64,000 nucleotides of DNA from Rhynchopus sp. YZ270_cl-10 (GCA_964035575.1 OZ037888.1:310001-374000), one strand, 5' to 3'; shown: positions 31,146-42,407, counted from the first letter of the stretch. Notes: a model not told the origin generated them from the letters alone. Numbers and translations are program-made.

Positions 31146-31985
31146 TAAAAAAAATTCACCCCTGATAGTGGGTCCTTGGGTGTCCAAAGGTGCCAAAAAC
31201 ACAAATTTTTTGATGTTTTGACCATCTGTGGGCGCCTAAAACGCACTTCTCTGCTCAAAAAATGAATATCGATTTTTCCTTAGCGTTTTTATAGCCGTGA
31301 TTTTTGGGTATTTTTTCGCAAAGGGAAAAAATATATCAACCAAAATAGTGGGTCCTTGGGTGACCAAAAATGCAAAAAAAAACGCATTTTTTTGGTGTTT
31401 TGACCCTTCAGAACCACCCAAAACGCACTTTTGTGTACCAAAACACGCTATTTCACATTTCCTTAGCAATTCCTTCACAAGTGCAAGGTGATTTTTGACC
31501 AAACTAATTTTGTGCACTTTTTTTGTGGTCACGTAACGCTAAAATCCTCTCCGTGACGCGAGAATTACATGTGAGAATGCGATAATGATTCTCGCATGCG
31601 AACGCCCAAAACCACGAAGGAGGACGCAAGCAAGGCTTCAGTGCACTTAGGTACAGGATGCGTCGTTTTCAGTTACAAAAAAGGGTACTGTGAAGCGGTT
31701 GAGGCACACACACAGACCCGTTGCAAAATGCATCTGGGACCCACGCTAGACCCCCCAAAAGCTGTAAAACCATATATTTCCATCTCGCGACCCCAGCGGA
31801 TGTGGACTGAGGTGTTTTTTTTGGGTGTTTAGAAAGGTTTTTGTCCGATTGGAGAATTTTTTCGGTAAGTGTTGCATTTTGTCCCCACTGAGTGTGCACT
31901 CAGAAAACACTCATCAATAAAACGACCTTTCTGTTCGGTAAAAAATAGTTATTTTCTATCGTAGTAGTGGGTTTGTCGTGCAGTG

Positions 31986-32323
31986 ATGTTCTTTGTACCT
32001 GGAGAGTGGGCCGAGTGCAAGGTATGTTTTTAACCCCCCGGTTTTCTCCCTTTTCGACATGTCCGCTATTTTTTAGCTATTTTTTTTTTTTTGTCAACAA
32101 AAATGTCACTTTTACGTTTAAGGGGTACGGGGCGGCTTCTTGTTTGTTTGTTTGTTTTTTTGTTGTAGTCTCTACTTTTACATTCAATTTCTCTTAACAG
32201 GTACCCGAACCGACGACCCTTCATCGTGACAGCGAAGCAGTGCCGACGGAAGAGCTGGTGCAATTATTTCAAAACCAGGTGGCGATCGTAAAAGTCGGGT
32301 TTATATACCAACTTTTCCATTAA
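31986..32323 (+). CDS. possible small spliced plus-strand frame
   Basis: Exon 31986-32021 (MFFVPGEWAECK) joins exon 32201-32323 (VPEPTTLHRDSEAVPTEELV, then 21 more codons including stop) across a 179-bp stretch with textbook ends: GTATGT donor at 32022 and TTTCTCTTAACAG acceptor at 32200. The frame stays open through both exons (52 aa). An open frame just upstream, 31596-31832 (SYKKGYCEAVEAHTQTRCKM), could be an earlier exon. It is opposite to all host genes, so it may be a gene remnant, part of a mobile element, or chance. No family recognised. Confidence 0.35.
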
Positions 32324-32717
32324 CCCACCCCATAGACCACCCTAATTATTATGAAACTCTTAGTCAGTCACTGCTATAGCCATTTAACCCAGGGAGCATA
32401 GCTAGTGCAAGAAATTCGACTTCGGGATCCGGAAAGTCTGTCCTCTGCTCTTGCGGAGGACTAGGCACAAGAAAATATTGTGTTCCCCCAGAAAACCAAT
32501 TTTTGTCAGAGTAATTTTTGCCCAGGGCATGCTCTTGAAGCATGGCGGCTTGGTGTGAGAAGGGGCAGTGTGTTGTTTTGTTCTAGATTTCAACGGTTGT
32601 TAGAACGAGTCAAGTGGATGCTTATCTAAACACTGACTTTAGTACAGACCCGAGAGATCACACATGACTTTGAGGAAAGAACAAAGCAATGCATCTGTAC
32701 CCGCACGCCAGGTTGTA

Positions 32718-33005
32718 GTTACTTCAGAATTTTCTTAAGTTTGCATGAACGAGGAGGGGCGAATCATTCTTCGGGAACCATAGCTGTATACCATGGAATG
32801 ATTTTCTCAAAAACACCACGTGGGGGCTGAATTCAATCCCTTAAGAATTGCGAATTCAGCCTTTGTAGAAGGTACGTCTTACTTGTACTTGTACTTGTAT
32901 GCCGTGTCCACCCTTCTCGACCTTACCGGTTCACATGTACGAATAATATTAGGCAGTGGTAACACCCTTCTCAATTGTGCAAACTTAAGAATTTTCTGCT
33001 GTAAC
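32718..33005. mobile_element. inverted-repeat element, ~288 bp
   Basis: Left end GTTACTTCAGAATTTTCTTA plus AGTTTGCA matches the reverse complement of the right end (TGCAAACTTAAGAATTTTCT plus GCTGTAAC) with a few mismatches. No frame of note; a MITE-like remnant. Confidence 0.55.
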
Positions 33006-33329
33006 TTACCAAAATCGATTTTCTTTCACCCCAAACACCCGCAACACCCCACCTGCTACTTCGGTAGCCTGTGTTGTTGGGAGTTGGTTCTCATGTTGAT
33101 CCCCAGTGTTTTGCACTGCTTCTTCTGAGCCCAACGCTGTTTGGCCTGTCGACGTAGTAAATACGAAGACAGGGCGGCGGTGCCAACAATTTTCCAATGA
33201 TGTAACGTTTATCTGATTGATTTATCGTTTGATATACCTTGCGTGTCCTACTTCGTAACTTGCACACACGAGCAACGTATATTGAACGGTACTTCAAGCG
33301 ATACTTCGTTATGTCATTGGGGGTACCTG

Positions 33330-33520
33330 GAAAAAAAAATTTTTCCCAGACGTCCCAGATCTCCCAGATGTGGCCAGATCTGGCCAGATCTGGCCAGATC
33401 TGGGACGTCTGGGAAAAATTTTTTTTTCAAAAAAAAAAAAAATTTACCCAGATCTGGCCAGATCTGGGCGGCCCAGATCTGGAGATCTGGCCAGATCTGG
33501 CAGCATCCGTGTCAAAAAGC
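33330..33520. repeat. CCAGATCTGG palindrome repeat, copy B
   Basis: About eight CCAGATCTGG-type palindromes with an inner inverted pair CCCAGACGTCCCAGATC / GATCTGGGACGTCTGGG. The right end (GGCAGCATCCGTGTC) is the inverse of the start of copy A at 28060. Confidence 0.6.
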
Positions 33521-33708
33521 AGGTTTTTTTAGTTTTTTTTTTTTACGATCGGTCACCCCAAATTTTGGGGAAAAACCACCGATCGGGCGACAAGCATGGA
33601 CTGTACCTCCCTCCCCTTGGGAGACTGCACTAAAATAAAGAAGCCCTAATAAATTTTAAATGAATATGCTTTCACTGCAACACATACATCACAATAGAGA
33701 CTCTTTTT

Positions 33709-33757
33709 GTAAGATGAATCCTAAGCCCTTCACACTTCTTTGCTTAGTCTCATAAAA
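33709..33757. repeat. H1 hairpin repeat
   Basis: GTAAGATGAATCCTAAGCCC then TTGCTTAGTCTCAT; TAAGC pairs with GCTTA. Confidence 0.5.
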
Positions 33758-33936
33758 AATAAAAAATTACAATATAAACGAAAAGACGTTGGGAAGGTTA
33801 CAACATAAGCTCTTTTGTGCTTAGCGTCACCTTGAGAAGATGAAAGGTTGGATAAAACATAGGGTGGATATCTGCAACAAAAACCCTCTCTCTCCCTCCT
33901 GAACGAGGATTGTGAGAGAAGATGGGGGTGGGCAGT

Positions 33937-34125
33937 GTTCTAAAATACGTGACCTATACCTAATGGTGGCAGTATTGTGATGGGAGCCCATTGAAATACG
34001 CAAAATACATCACAATACACATTGTGATGCATTTTGCGCATTCCAATGGGCTCCCATCACAATACTGCCACCATTACTATACCCCACGTATTCCTATGAA
34101 TACGAATCGATACGTATTTTAGAAC
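33937..34125. mobile_element. 189-bp near-perfect hairpin element
   Basis: Ends GTTCTAAAATACGT / ACGTATTTTAGAAC are inverted repeats. The centre is a long, almost perfect hairpin: GGTGGCAGTATTGTGATGGG and AGCCCATTG on the left, mirrored at 34044-34075. A fold-back element that must have been active fairly recently, since so few arm mismatches remain (inference). Confidence 0.7.
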
Positions 34126-34928
34126 TCTGGGAGGTGGGGGGTGTGTGATAATGTATTACACGGTGGGGTCCAGAGCCTCTGAGCTGGACCAAAAAGCTGG
34201 AGTCTCAACTAGCGGGTGTGTCCCCTCACCGTGTAAGGATGAACAAAGAAGAAGCAGTCTAGCTACAGCAGAGCTTAGACTTCTACTTCACAAAAAAAAA
34301 CAAATTCATATACTTTCCATCCAAAGAGAAAGCACGGGAGGAGGAAAAAAAAACCCCCCCCCCACCAAAGAGGGCAGACCGCCAAACACAGTGGGTGGGT
34401 AAAACAAGAAAAGCGTAGAAATGGGTGGCAGAAGGGGGGTGATTCGCACTTCTTGCGTACTTTGTGTATCCCCCCATTCAGAGACACCATAGAAATATTT
34501 CGTAGAAGATAACAAAAATACCTTTCGTGCATATCAATATTTGATATTTTTTTGTTTTTTTTGAAAACTTTGTTGTATTAGTGTAGACACCCGAGGATGA
34601 ACTCCGCTGACTATGTTTTTTGTTTTGTTTTTTTGTTTGACCTTCAAAGAAGAGATGTACACAACAGAATAATGATGCTTCCGACCAGGGGAATTACCCA
34701 TACCTGGCTTTCTGATGCGGGGCAACAAAGCAACCACACCCTTACTTTTAAAATGTTTTTTTTTTGTTTTTTTCCTCTTTTTCCTTTCGATCGAAAATTG
34801 TTGGGATAATGTAGTTTGCCACCCTCTGCAAGCTTCAATCCTTTCTGAGGGGGGAACTATGCATTTTTTGACCAGCCTTTTGCAGACTCGTCGTGTCGCA
34901 CACATTCCGAGAGGGGCTTTTTTTTTTT

Positions 34929-34968
34929 GCAAGATGACCATTAGCCTCCTATACTTAGCCATCTTTAA
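34929..34968. repeat. H1 hairpin repeat
   Basis: CAAGATGACCATTAGCCTCC then TACTTAGCCATCTT. Arms AAGATG/CATCTT pair. Confidence 0.55.
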
Positions 34969-35268
34969 CAAAATAGAGAGAAGTTGGTAAAACGCTATTG
35001 GGGTTTTTTTAGGACTGAAAAATCATAATAAATGACAAAAAAAGAAAATCGTGAGATGAATGATCTCCCAGGGGGCACACAAACACACACCACACATCGA
35101 CGAATTATATTACACAGAGGAAAAATACCCATAACTGATATTCAAACAACAAGACACCATTAAAATGGAAAAAAAAAAGGTTACCAAGATGGGGCGTCTC
35201 TTGTGTTTAGTGAACCTCAAAAAAAAAAAAAGCAAACATTTGCCTCATGATGCATGTAGAAAAGAAAG

Positions 35269-35311
35269 GTTTATAAGATGACCCTAAGCCTCGACTGTTT
35301 AGTCACCTTAA
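35269..35311. repeat. H1 hairpin repeat
   Basis: ATAAGATGACCCTAAGCCTC, then GACTGTTTAGTCACCTTA. Near-identical to the copy at 24595. Confidence 0.6.
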
Positions 35312-36910
35312 AAAAGAGAAAGTTCTTTATATACAGGGCATGAAAGGATACAACAAAGAGACGCTGATCCTTTCAAAAAAAAAACCCCCCTGCAAACCAA
35401 GTTGAAAAGAAAACAATCAAAAGAAAACAATAAATGGAGGAACACAGTAGACGTGCTACTGCTAGAAATTTTTAAAAATAAAGGTTTTGTTTGATAGACG
35501 ACTATCACTAGATAGCCACGCCACGATTTTGTTCTTCACAGGATCCTGATAGAAATTTTAAAAGGGTTAAAGTCAGTAAAAAAAATCAAACAAATGAAAC
35601 GTTCAGAAAAAAGGGGATTTGAAAGTTTGTTTTGGTTTGTTTTTGCTACTTTTTTTGTACTTTTTTTTTGTTTTCTTTTTGCTTATTTTTGGCAGCATGA
35701 AACGTTCAGAAAAAGGGAATATGTGCAGGTCGGGGCTAAGCTCGACATTACTGGGGGGGGAGGGAATTTTTTTTATTGTTGATGACAGCAAAGAAACCTT
35801 TTTTTTTGTCCTTTTGCTGATAAGAGTAAATATAAAAAAGTTACTGAGGAGGGGGGGGTGAAGAGGAAGGGGGGGAAAAAACTCAAAAAAAGACAACAGA
35901 ATTTGAGGAACGCAACGGATAAAGATCTTTTTGTTTTTTGTTTTTGTTTTTGTTTGCTTTTTGTTGTTTCATCGACAATTGCCTTACAACACTCTCGGGT
36001 GGTCTACAATATTGGACAGAAACATTAACGGAAGCCACGAATGTTGAATGTCAAATATTTTGTTTTTTTTGTTGTCTTGTTGTTTTATTTTAGCCCACCT
36101 AATGTGAAGATTCATGCAAGTTTTTTTCTTTCGAAAAAGCAACCAAGCTGCAGAAACTGTAATATTTTTTTTTTTAGAAAATGGCAAATCCCCAATTCGC
36201 TCAACAGTACAGCACACCTTATCACCCATCTGCCATACGTTGAGGCACCCATCCCAGGAGCTAATTCATCATTCCCCATTTTTTCTTGAGAAATAATTCA
36301 AAAAAAAAGAAGAAGAAAGAGAAAAAAAAAGAAAAAAACTAAATTCTTGCAACACACGCTGTATCATTTTGCAGATAGGGTCTGCCCATAACCCAACTCA
36401 TTTTCCACTATTTTCCCCTCCCATTTGAGGTGCTCGCAGACACACAATGTTTTTTGCGCTCAATGGGGAGAAAGGGAGTGGAGAAAGAATTCGGCTATAA
36501 CCATGCACACATGCACAGACCCATCCCAAGGTACAACTTGCACCACTTCTCGGCAAGAAAGAGAAGTGGAAAGTGCAAAAAAAAAGAAAGACCCCTCGCC
36601 TTTACAAAAGAGAGACTTAAAATATTGATAACAAAGAAACAAATACGAAGTGAAGCAAATGCCTTATAATGTTACTGTTGTGCTTTTAACCGTTATAACC
36701 CAACGGTGAAAACCACGAATAAAACCACAGTCATTTTCCTTCAGCGTCGTATACAAAAGAGAAGCCTTGAAAGACGGAAGAAGACGTTCATAGAAAAGAA
36801 AGAAAAAGTGTACCCCTCAACAAAAGTGAGGTAGGTGCAAGACGCCTTTCGACGCAAGCAACACCTCTACAAGGACCTCTACCCTCAATCTCAACAAAAA
36901 AATAAGAAAA

Positions 36911-37396
36911 GTTTATAAGATGATCCTAAGCCTCTCGTGCTTACTGGGGGGGGGCTAATAAAGTATACGGTGCTAATAAAGTATACGGGGGTAATAAAGT
37001 ATACGGTGCGGAAACCCATTTTGAGCGTGGAAATTTGATTTCGGTGGTCCGGATTCTGTGCGTGCTGTGGTGGGGTCACTTTGTGCTGAGAAAAGAGTAT
37101 TTACTGACCTAAAACGCGTGTATCAGTTTTTACACGATTGGTGCTGATGGGGTTCAGATTTGTGAAAATTTAAGTCACCAAAAAATTGTTCATTTTTCCA
37201 CATTGACCCCACCACTGGCTGGGATTGGCCCAAAAATGCCAATGGTGTTTTCGCGAGGTTTCGGCCACTAGAAACCCCAAAAGAACAGTGATTTTTTTTT
37301 TTTTCCCCCTTTTCGTTTTTTGGCCATTTAAGCAGTAATTCCCGCCGAATAAAGTATACGTATACTTTAATAGCTCCCCCCCAGTAGTCACCTTAA
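36911..37396. repeat. H1 hairpin repeat interrupted by a MITE
   Basis: The left half (36911-36943, ending CCTCTCGTGCTTA) and right half (37385-37396, TAGTCACCTTAA) are parts of one H1 copy. The MITE 36944-37384 sits between them, and the TA is duplicated. Confidence 0.75.
36944..37384. mobile_element. TA-flanked MITE (Tc1/mariner-like target)
   Basis: 441 bp. Left end CTGGGGGGGGGCTAATAAAG plus TATAC; right end GTATACTTTAATAGCTCCCCCCCAG. The ends are inverted repeats of about 25 bp. It is inserted in an H1 repeat with duplication of TA, as seen by comparison with intact H1 copies. The left end carries three direct repeats of TAATAAAGTATACGG. No transposase, so non-autonomous; Tc1/mariner-type mobilisation is inferred from the TA duplication. 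Confidence 0.85.
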
Positions 37397-37572
37397 AAAA
37401 TGAAAGTGCACTTACGTCTCTTACGGACGCAGACACAAAACAAAATGTGTTTTTCCCTTTTCCTCCTCCTCCTCCTTCTTGAGTAATAAATGATCATTTT
37501 AACCCTTCCTTCTCTGTTCAACCCATCAAAAGGCCTTTTTTTTTGAATATTTGCATATTTCCCCCCATTTTT

Positions 37573-38307
37573 TTATGCCACCCCAGACCAGATGTCGATT
37601 CTCGCTGTTTGCTTCCGCCGTTGTGTGGTTTCTTTTTGGCGGGCGACGCAAGGCCCAACGAGAAAGCGTTTCCACTCTACAGACCGTCTCCATGGGGGCA
37701 GCTCAGAGACCGACGCCTCGAGGTTCGCTTCGATTGACTCAAGCAGACAGAACAGCCGAGACGCCGTCCCCACAAAATGCTTTTCCTTCAACACCGACGT
37801 AAAGTACCTCTGATACAACGGCCCTGCAGACGGCACATCCCAGCAGTCTTTGAAGTTCGGAATCACGAAAACGGTGTCCCAATCGGTCACGATCGGGTTT
37901 TCTTCGTCATCCGGGCAAAAATGGAGGGTGCGACCGCTTGGGTTCTTTGGGATTAGGGTGATGAAGTGAATTCCGACGGGGCACATATGTTCTGGGGTAG
38001 GTTTGGTGACGGAGATGTCGAGGTGCATTGAGATGCGTACAGCTTCGTTTGCGACAAGGTCGTCGTAGACTTCGGGGAGAGGGACATCGGCGTTGAGCTG
38101 TTGTTGGATTCCTTTGATGAGCGCTACCGCAGGCACACTCCCGCAGGCGCGGGAGTTGATCCCACGTCTCCGCATCTCAGTGATGTGCGCGTTCCGGTGA
38201 TCCGGAACACTCCCAATCTGCCCTTCGATCCCCATAGCCAATCTCGCCTGAACCCATTTATCTGCCTGAAACAGAGACCCCTGCAAAGCAATCCCTTTCG
38301 TCGCCAT
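37573..38307 (-). CDS. uncharacterised 244-aa protein
   Basis: ATG at 38307 (MATKGIALQGSLFQADKWVQ) lies 37 bases after a strong acceptor (CCCCTTTTTTTTACACAG, ending 38345); the open frame beyond it is leader or intergenic. The protein looks globular, with a hydrophilic amino half and a region rich in aromatic and Asp/Pro residues (HFCPDDEENPIVTDWDTVFV, NFKDCWDVPSAGPLYQRYF). The tail is basic (RQKETTQRRKQTAR). No signal peptide, membrane span or known motif. Family not recognised. Confidence 0.75.
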   Translation of the reverse strand: MATKGIALQGSLFQADKWVQARLAMGIEGQIGSVPDHRNAHITEMRRRGINSRACGSVPAVALIKGIQQQLNADVPLPEVYDDLVANEAVRISMHLDISVTKPTPEHMCPVGIHFITLIPKNPSGRTLHFCPDDEENPIVTDWDTVFVIPNFKDCWDVPSAGPLYQRYFTSVLKEKHFVGTASRLFCLLESIEANLEASVSELPPWRRSVEWKRFLVGPCVARQKETTQRRKQTARIDIWSGVA

Positions 38308-38344
38308 TTGCGTTGTGAAAGAGAGAAAAAAGATGTCCAAAAGA

Positions 38345-38362
38345 CTGTGTAAAAAAAAGGGG
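38345..38362 (-). promoter_or_regulatory. splice acceptor upstream of 38307 start
   Basis: Minus-strand CCCCTTTTTTTTACACAG ends in AG 37 bases before the ATG. Confidence 0.65.
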
Positions 38363-39050
38363 GGGATGAGAAGGGGGAGGTTATATGTGTAGAAAAAAGG
38401 GGTGTGTGTGTGTGTGTGTTGTGTATTGGCTTTTTGGCCTGTTTTGTTATAATCCCCTGTTGGTGTGGAGGGGGGTATTTGTGGTGGAAATGGAGTGTGA
38501 GAATCAGTACAGAGAAAACCTAATGTGAATAAAGAAAGCATCGTTGAAAACGTGCTAAAAACGCATCTCAGCTGAGCTTGACTACTGCCAATCAAGCGGG
38601 TAAAAGAACCTATATTTTCTACAGCGAGCGACTAGAAACCGTTCTTCAATATGCGATGACTACCAAGCAGTGGGCAAAAGAGGAGCCCAAAGAGGGTCCT
38701 GCGTGTGATCTGGGGTGAGGAAGCGTTACACCTGTTCAATCCCTCCACCTCTCCTCAAGACGTTGTCCCATAACATCTCTGCGAGGTGACCCCTTGCGGC
38801 CCTTAAACGGCATACCACCACCAGAAACCACTCCGTAACCCGTCTACACTGAGGCAACCATACATAGTGGTGAATACCACCCCCCCCATAGGTCCCCCGC
38901 ACAAAGTTTAGTGATTCCGACCACAGTACTGTGTGTCCCTAGGACTCCCTTCCTAGAAGGTGTGCAATGTGACCGAGTGCGGTTCGCTGGTCAACGCAGA
39001 GAAACTTAAAAAGTCAGCACGCCTTTTTTTAACAGTGAAAAAAAAGGGGC

Positions 39051-39083
39051 GCAAGATGAACTTAAGCCATGCTTAGTCACCTA
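39051..39083. repeat. H1 hairpin repeat (short)
   Basis: GCAAGATGAACTTAAGCCAT then GCTTAGTCACCTA; TTAAGC pairs with GCTTA. Confidence 0.5.
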
Positions 39084-39262
39084 AAAAGAATAGCTAACAG
39101 CGCTCCCCTCATTACTGCATGCAGGACTCTGTTCTGACCCAACATCTCTTGCCACTCGGAACCATAGCCACAAGGCATCCCACCACCCCTCATGGCGGCC
39201 CCACACCATCCCCACCCTGACGACCTTGCCGTGCACACCACACACACACACACACACACACA

Positions 39263-39345
39263 CGTCCTGGGCTGGACGGTAAATTGCATCCGGGGGTATA
39301 TGGCGCCTCCAGAAGCCCTATGAAGAACCCTGAGGGTTAAACGTC
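39263..39345 (+). repeat. GTCC-hairpin dispersed repeat, copy B
   Basis: GTCCTGGGCTGGACGGTAAA, TTGCATCCGGGGG, then CCTCCAGAAGCCCTATGAAG and CCTGAGGGT. It shares block order with 27088 and 1575-1668 but diverges afterwards, which argues for a short conserved unit of 80-90 bases. Confidence 0.55.
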
Positions 39346-39870
39346 ACCCCCCTTTTTTCCCCTTTTGTTTTGTGACGGTCAGTCCAGTGGGCAACCTGCA
39401 TTGCACCTCGCAGGCCCCATTGCCACACCCTGGGTGGTGAAGTGTGCCGACTGTACAACTGCCCAAAGTCAGGCCAAGCTCATTGCACTGAGGGAGCTTG
39501 CCACATCCTCGGGTGAGGTGTGCTGCCTGGAAAGACATTCAACTTTTATTTAGCCATAGTACCTTTTTTCCGCAGAGACTGTTCAAAATGGTCACAGGCG
39601 CCGCAGCTACACCACTAGTTGGTGTTTCATGGTAAGTGCGTCATACCGCCATGTATCACAGGGCAGGTGCCCGCGAAGATGAAAACCCCACAGGGTGAAG
39701 ATCAAATCCTGATGTTGAATGACGGTTGGAGAAATTGATTTTGTATACCCCCCGCTCCAATCGTCCGCGAAGGACCCTCCCCCTTTTTATTTTATTTTAT
39801 TCGTAAGGAGTCACCTAAACCGTATCAATAAGCCGTAGCCTCTCCCTCAATATGGCTGGTAGAAGTGACA

Positions 39871-39925
39871 AGTGGGCCATACTCCGTTCAGGCGTTACCC
39901 ACTCTAAACCCGTTATCAAACACAC
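39871..39925. repeat. dispersed repeat, matches 60129-60185
   Basis: GTGGGCCATACTCCGTTCAG, GCGTTACCCACTCTAAACCC and GTTATCAAACACACA recur at 60129-60185 with two or three changes. GTGGG pairs with CCCAC. Role unknown. Confidence 0.55.
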
Positions 39926-40590
39926 ACACACACGCTGCGCTACTATGCTGGCCACCACCACTTCTAGCCACCCTATGCTCGTCACCACCTCATCCCCCCC
40001 AGGTAAGCGTTGCTGTCGGAATCGGTGCCCACCCTAGTCACCCCACCCCAAACACAACACACAGGGCCCGAGGTGCAGACCCCATTTGTGTTTGTCGTGT
40101 CGCCCCCTTCCATCCTACCTTCATTCTTCTACCTGCTCGGAGCCTGCCAGCACCACACCACCACCCTACCCAAGCAATGATACCACCTCCACCCGCTGCC
40201 ATGTTACGTTGCGTGCAAAGACGCGAAGACACAACATACAAAACAAAGTGCACAGAGAGATGTCGGCAGGTGGCAAACGCAAGCATACTGTACGACCAAT
40301 ATGCGCCCAACCCAGACACCGTCTGCTCTTTGTCAACGTGGCATACTTCTTCAGGAGCCCCTCTGAGACTTCAACCAGGCTACGATGTGCACCCTCCCTT
40401 GCGCTTGTTTCGTTACCAAGGATGATGGGTGTGGTGTTGTATTCAATGTACTGAATACACAACACGTCACCGTGCGAGCGTTGATGTTGATAATCATGAG
40501 AAACTAACAAACACAACCGTCGCAACCCCAACCCCCATCAAAAAACCCCACAAAATAGACGTGTTGTCCAACCCATAGGGGCGCTCACAA

Positions 40591-40635
40591 AGTGACGTTG
40601 ACGGTGCAAATGCCCCTGGTACAGCAGGTACTGAC
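40591..40635. repeat. H3 hairpin repeat (diverged)
   Basis: GTGACGTTGACGGTGCAAAT then GCCCCTGGTACAGCAGGTACTGA, in the usual orientation. Confidence 0.5.
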
Positions 40636-40752
40636 GCCCTGAGGTGTTGTACTTAGTGAATCTGCTGACACCAACGAACTGTCCAGTCTCTGGCCCCCCA
40701 AAAAACCCCCGCCCTCCCCAGAAGCCGGACCCTGCATCATATATGACTGCTG

Positions 40753-40930
40753 TGCTGCAATGCTGCAATGCTGCAATGCTGCAATGCTGCAATGCTGCAA
40801 TGCTGCAATGCTGCAATGCTGCAATGCTGCAATGCTGCAATGCTGCAATGCTGCAATGCTGCAATGCTGCAATGCTGCAATGCTGCAATGCTGCAATGCT
40901 GCAATGCTGCAATGCTGCAATGCTGCAATG
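40753..40930. repeat. (TGCTGCAA)n octanucleotide array, ~22 copies
   Basis: Perfect tandem 8-bp units over 178 bp. Because 8 is not a multiple of 3, all frames read an 8-residue peptide repeat without stops, giving spurious open frames on both strands. Confidence 0.95.
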
Positions 40931-42147
40931 CTTTCCAGCACACCTCAATGCTTTGCCAATGAGTGCATAAGAAACACGAACAGAAACATGAACATAAACA
41001 CGAACATGAACATGAACATGAACCGCGCCGCTTTGCCTCCACAACACCGAGAGTGCATCGCATGCCAGGTGCAACTCAACACAAATATCCCCACCCAAAC
41101 CTAAACCCGAACCCAAACCCACAACACCCACATACACTCCCGAACACATTCACTCCACTGCGGCAATGCTGAGACGCTTCCGCCAACCCTTGTGGCTACC
41201 CCATCCACACGTTCCTCATCCACTGTCGCATGTCCCTTGTGCCCACCCATCCCAGACAGCACACAGCAAGAGGATCTTCAAACAGTACTCCGATCAACCA
41301 AAAGGCGAACGTAGCTGCAGTGAAACCCTGCAGACACAGCACGCAGGCTGCTGTGTCTGCACAACAGCATTTCTCCGTGGTGGATGCGCTGTGAAGGGTT
41401 GTGGCGGGGAGAGGGGCATGTTCCGGTCAGCAGGTTTTGTTCAACACAATTATTACGCACACCAGCGCCATGAAGACGCCGACTCAGTTCGGAGGTGACA
41501 GAATGTTGTTGTGTTTTGTGGTCATCATGAACGGGACGATGGCATTGGGTAGACATTCTTGCAGAGGTGGATAATAAGTTAAACACAACGGCGAATAGGA
41601 CAGACAGAGGCAGGAGGGTCATCAGGGCCTGCCCTATGGGTATTTAAGTATGTCTAGTGGGTGGGTGGAGTGGGGATTGGGGGAAAGAGGTACAAAAAAA
41701 GGGGGTATTTTCTTTATTTTCTTTTCTTTTTTTTTCCCCCGAACATTTCTCTAACGTACGGTCCCCCCACGCCCTAAGAAAAAGAGAGTATGCAGGCAGA
41801 CATACCCACACCCACATTTCCTCACCACCCCACCACCCCACCCACTCTTGTCGTGCAGTCCGTCACATTGCTCTCTCTCTCTCTCTATATTTTACTTAAC
41901 ACTGTGCAAACAAGGTCACAGCTTTGTGGGTCATATTCATGGCTCCTTTTGCCGACTAAACCTAACAGGGAGATCGCTCACATGAGATCATTCCTAAAGG
42001 ACATATCCACACACACACACCCTTGGGGCCATATTCTGTGCAAGAATTACCCCTATTAGTTATCAAAACACACACACCCCTCCACCTACCCCAATGTAGC
42101 TGTATTGCCGACACGGTGACCTTGTTACCATGGTAACAAAAGAAAGC

Positions 42148-42220
42148 GTAAGATGCATGTGCCTCTCGTCGTCGTGCGCAGACATCTTTACCACTTTTTT
42201 TCGTTATCGCGCTGGAACAC
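42148..42220. repeat. H2 hairpin with tail
   Basis: AAGATGCATGTGCCTCTCGT, then GCGCAGACATCTT and the linked tail CGTTATCGCGCTGGAACAC. Arms AAGATG/CATCTT pair. Confidence 0.6.
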
Positions 42221-42407
42221 ATAAAAGTTGCAAAAAAAAAAAAACGTAGGAAACCCCGCTACTTTGCTTGTTACCAACAAGGTAACCATATATTCTGATG
42301 TATTTTTAACAACCAAAAAAAAAAAAATACACTCATACCAGGCATACAACACAGAGACAGAAAAAAATGATGACTATCTCTGCTTCGCATCGTTTAAAAA
42401 AAAGAGG

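Larger units (their letters stand above)
28370..31520. repeat. ~180-bp satellite array split by an insertion
   Basis: Diverged units are visible at about 28370-28495, 28496-28660, 31148-31330 and 31331-31520. Shared blocks are ACCCCTGA, a GCAAAAAAACGCA-type run, GTGTTTTGACSATCT, CTAAAACGCAC and TTCCTTAGCAATTCCTTCA. The GC-rich insertion (about 28661-31145) separates units two and three. Confidence 0.6.
32324..37572. other. gene-free region with hairpin repeats and inverted-repeat elements
   Basis: No gene recognised. It holds inverted-repeat elements (32718-33005, 33330-33520, 33937-34125, 36944-37384), H1 copies (33709, 34929, 35269, 36911), an H6 copy (34562) and long A/T runs. ORFs here are short and low-complexity. 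Confidence 0.55.

Noticed and set aside
40538-41149. Long open frame with CSIAALQH peptide repeats (and its plus-strand mirrors)
   Set aside because: It is a by-product of the (TGCTGCAA)n array, which is stop-free in all frames; flanking sequence has no coding character.
39865-41498. Pro/His-rich plus-strand frames in a C-rich stretch
   Set aside because: Low complexity, no acceptor or domain evidence, and opposite to the host gene direction.
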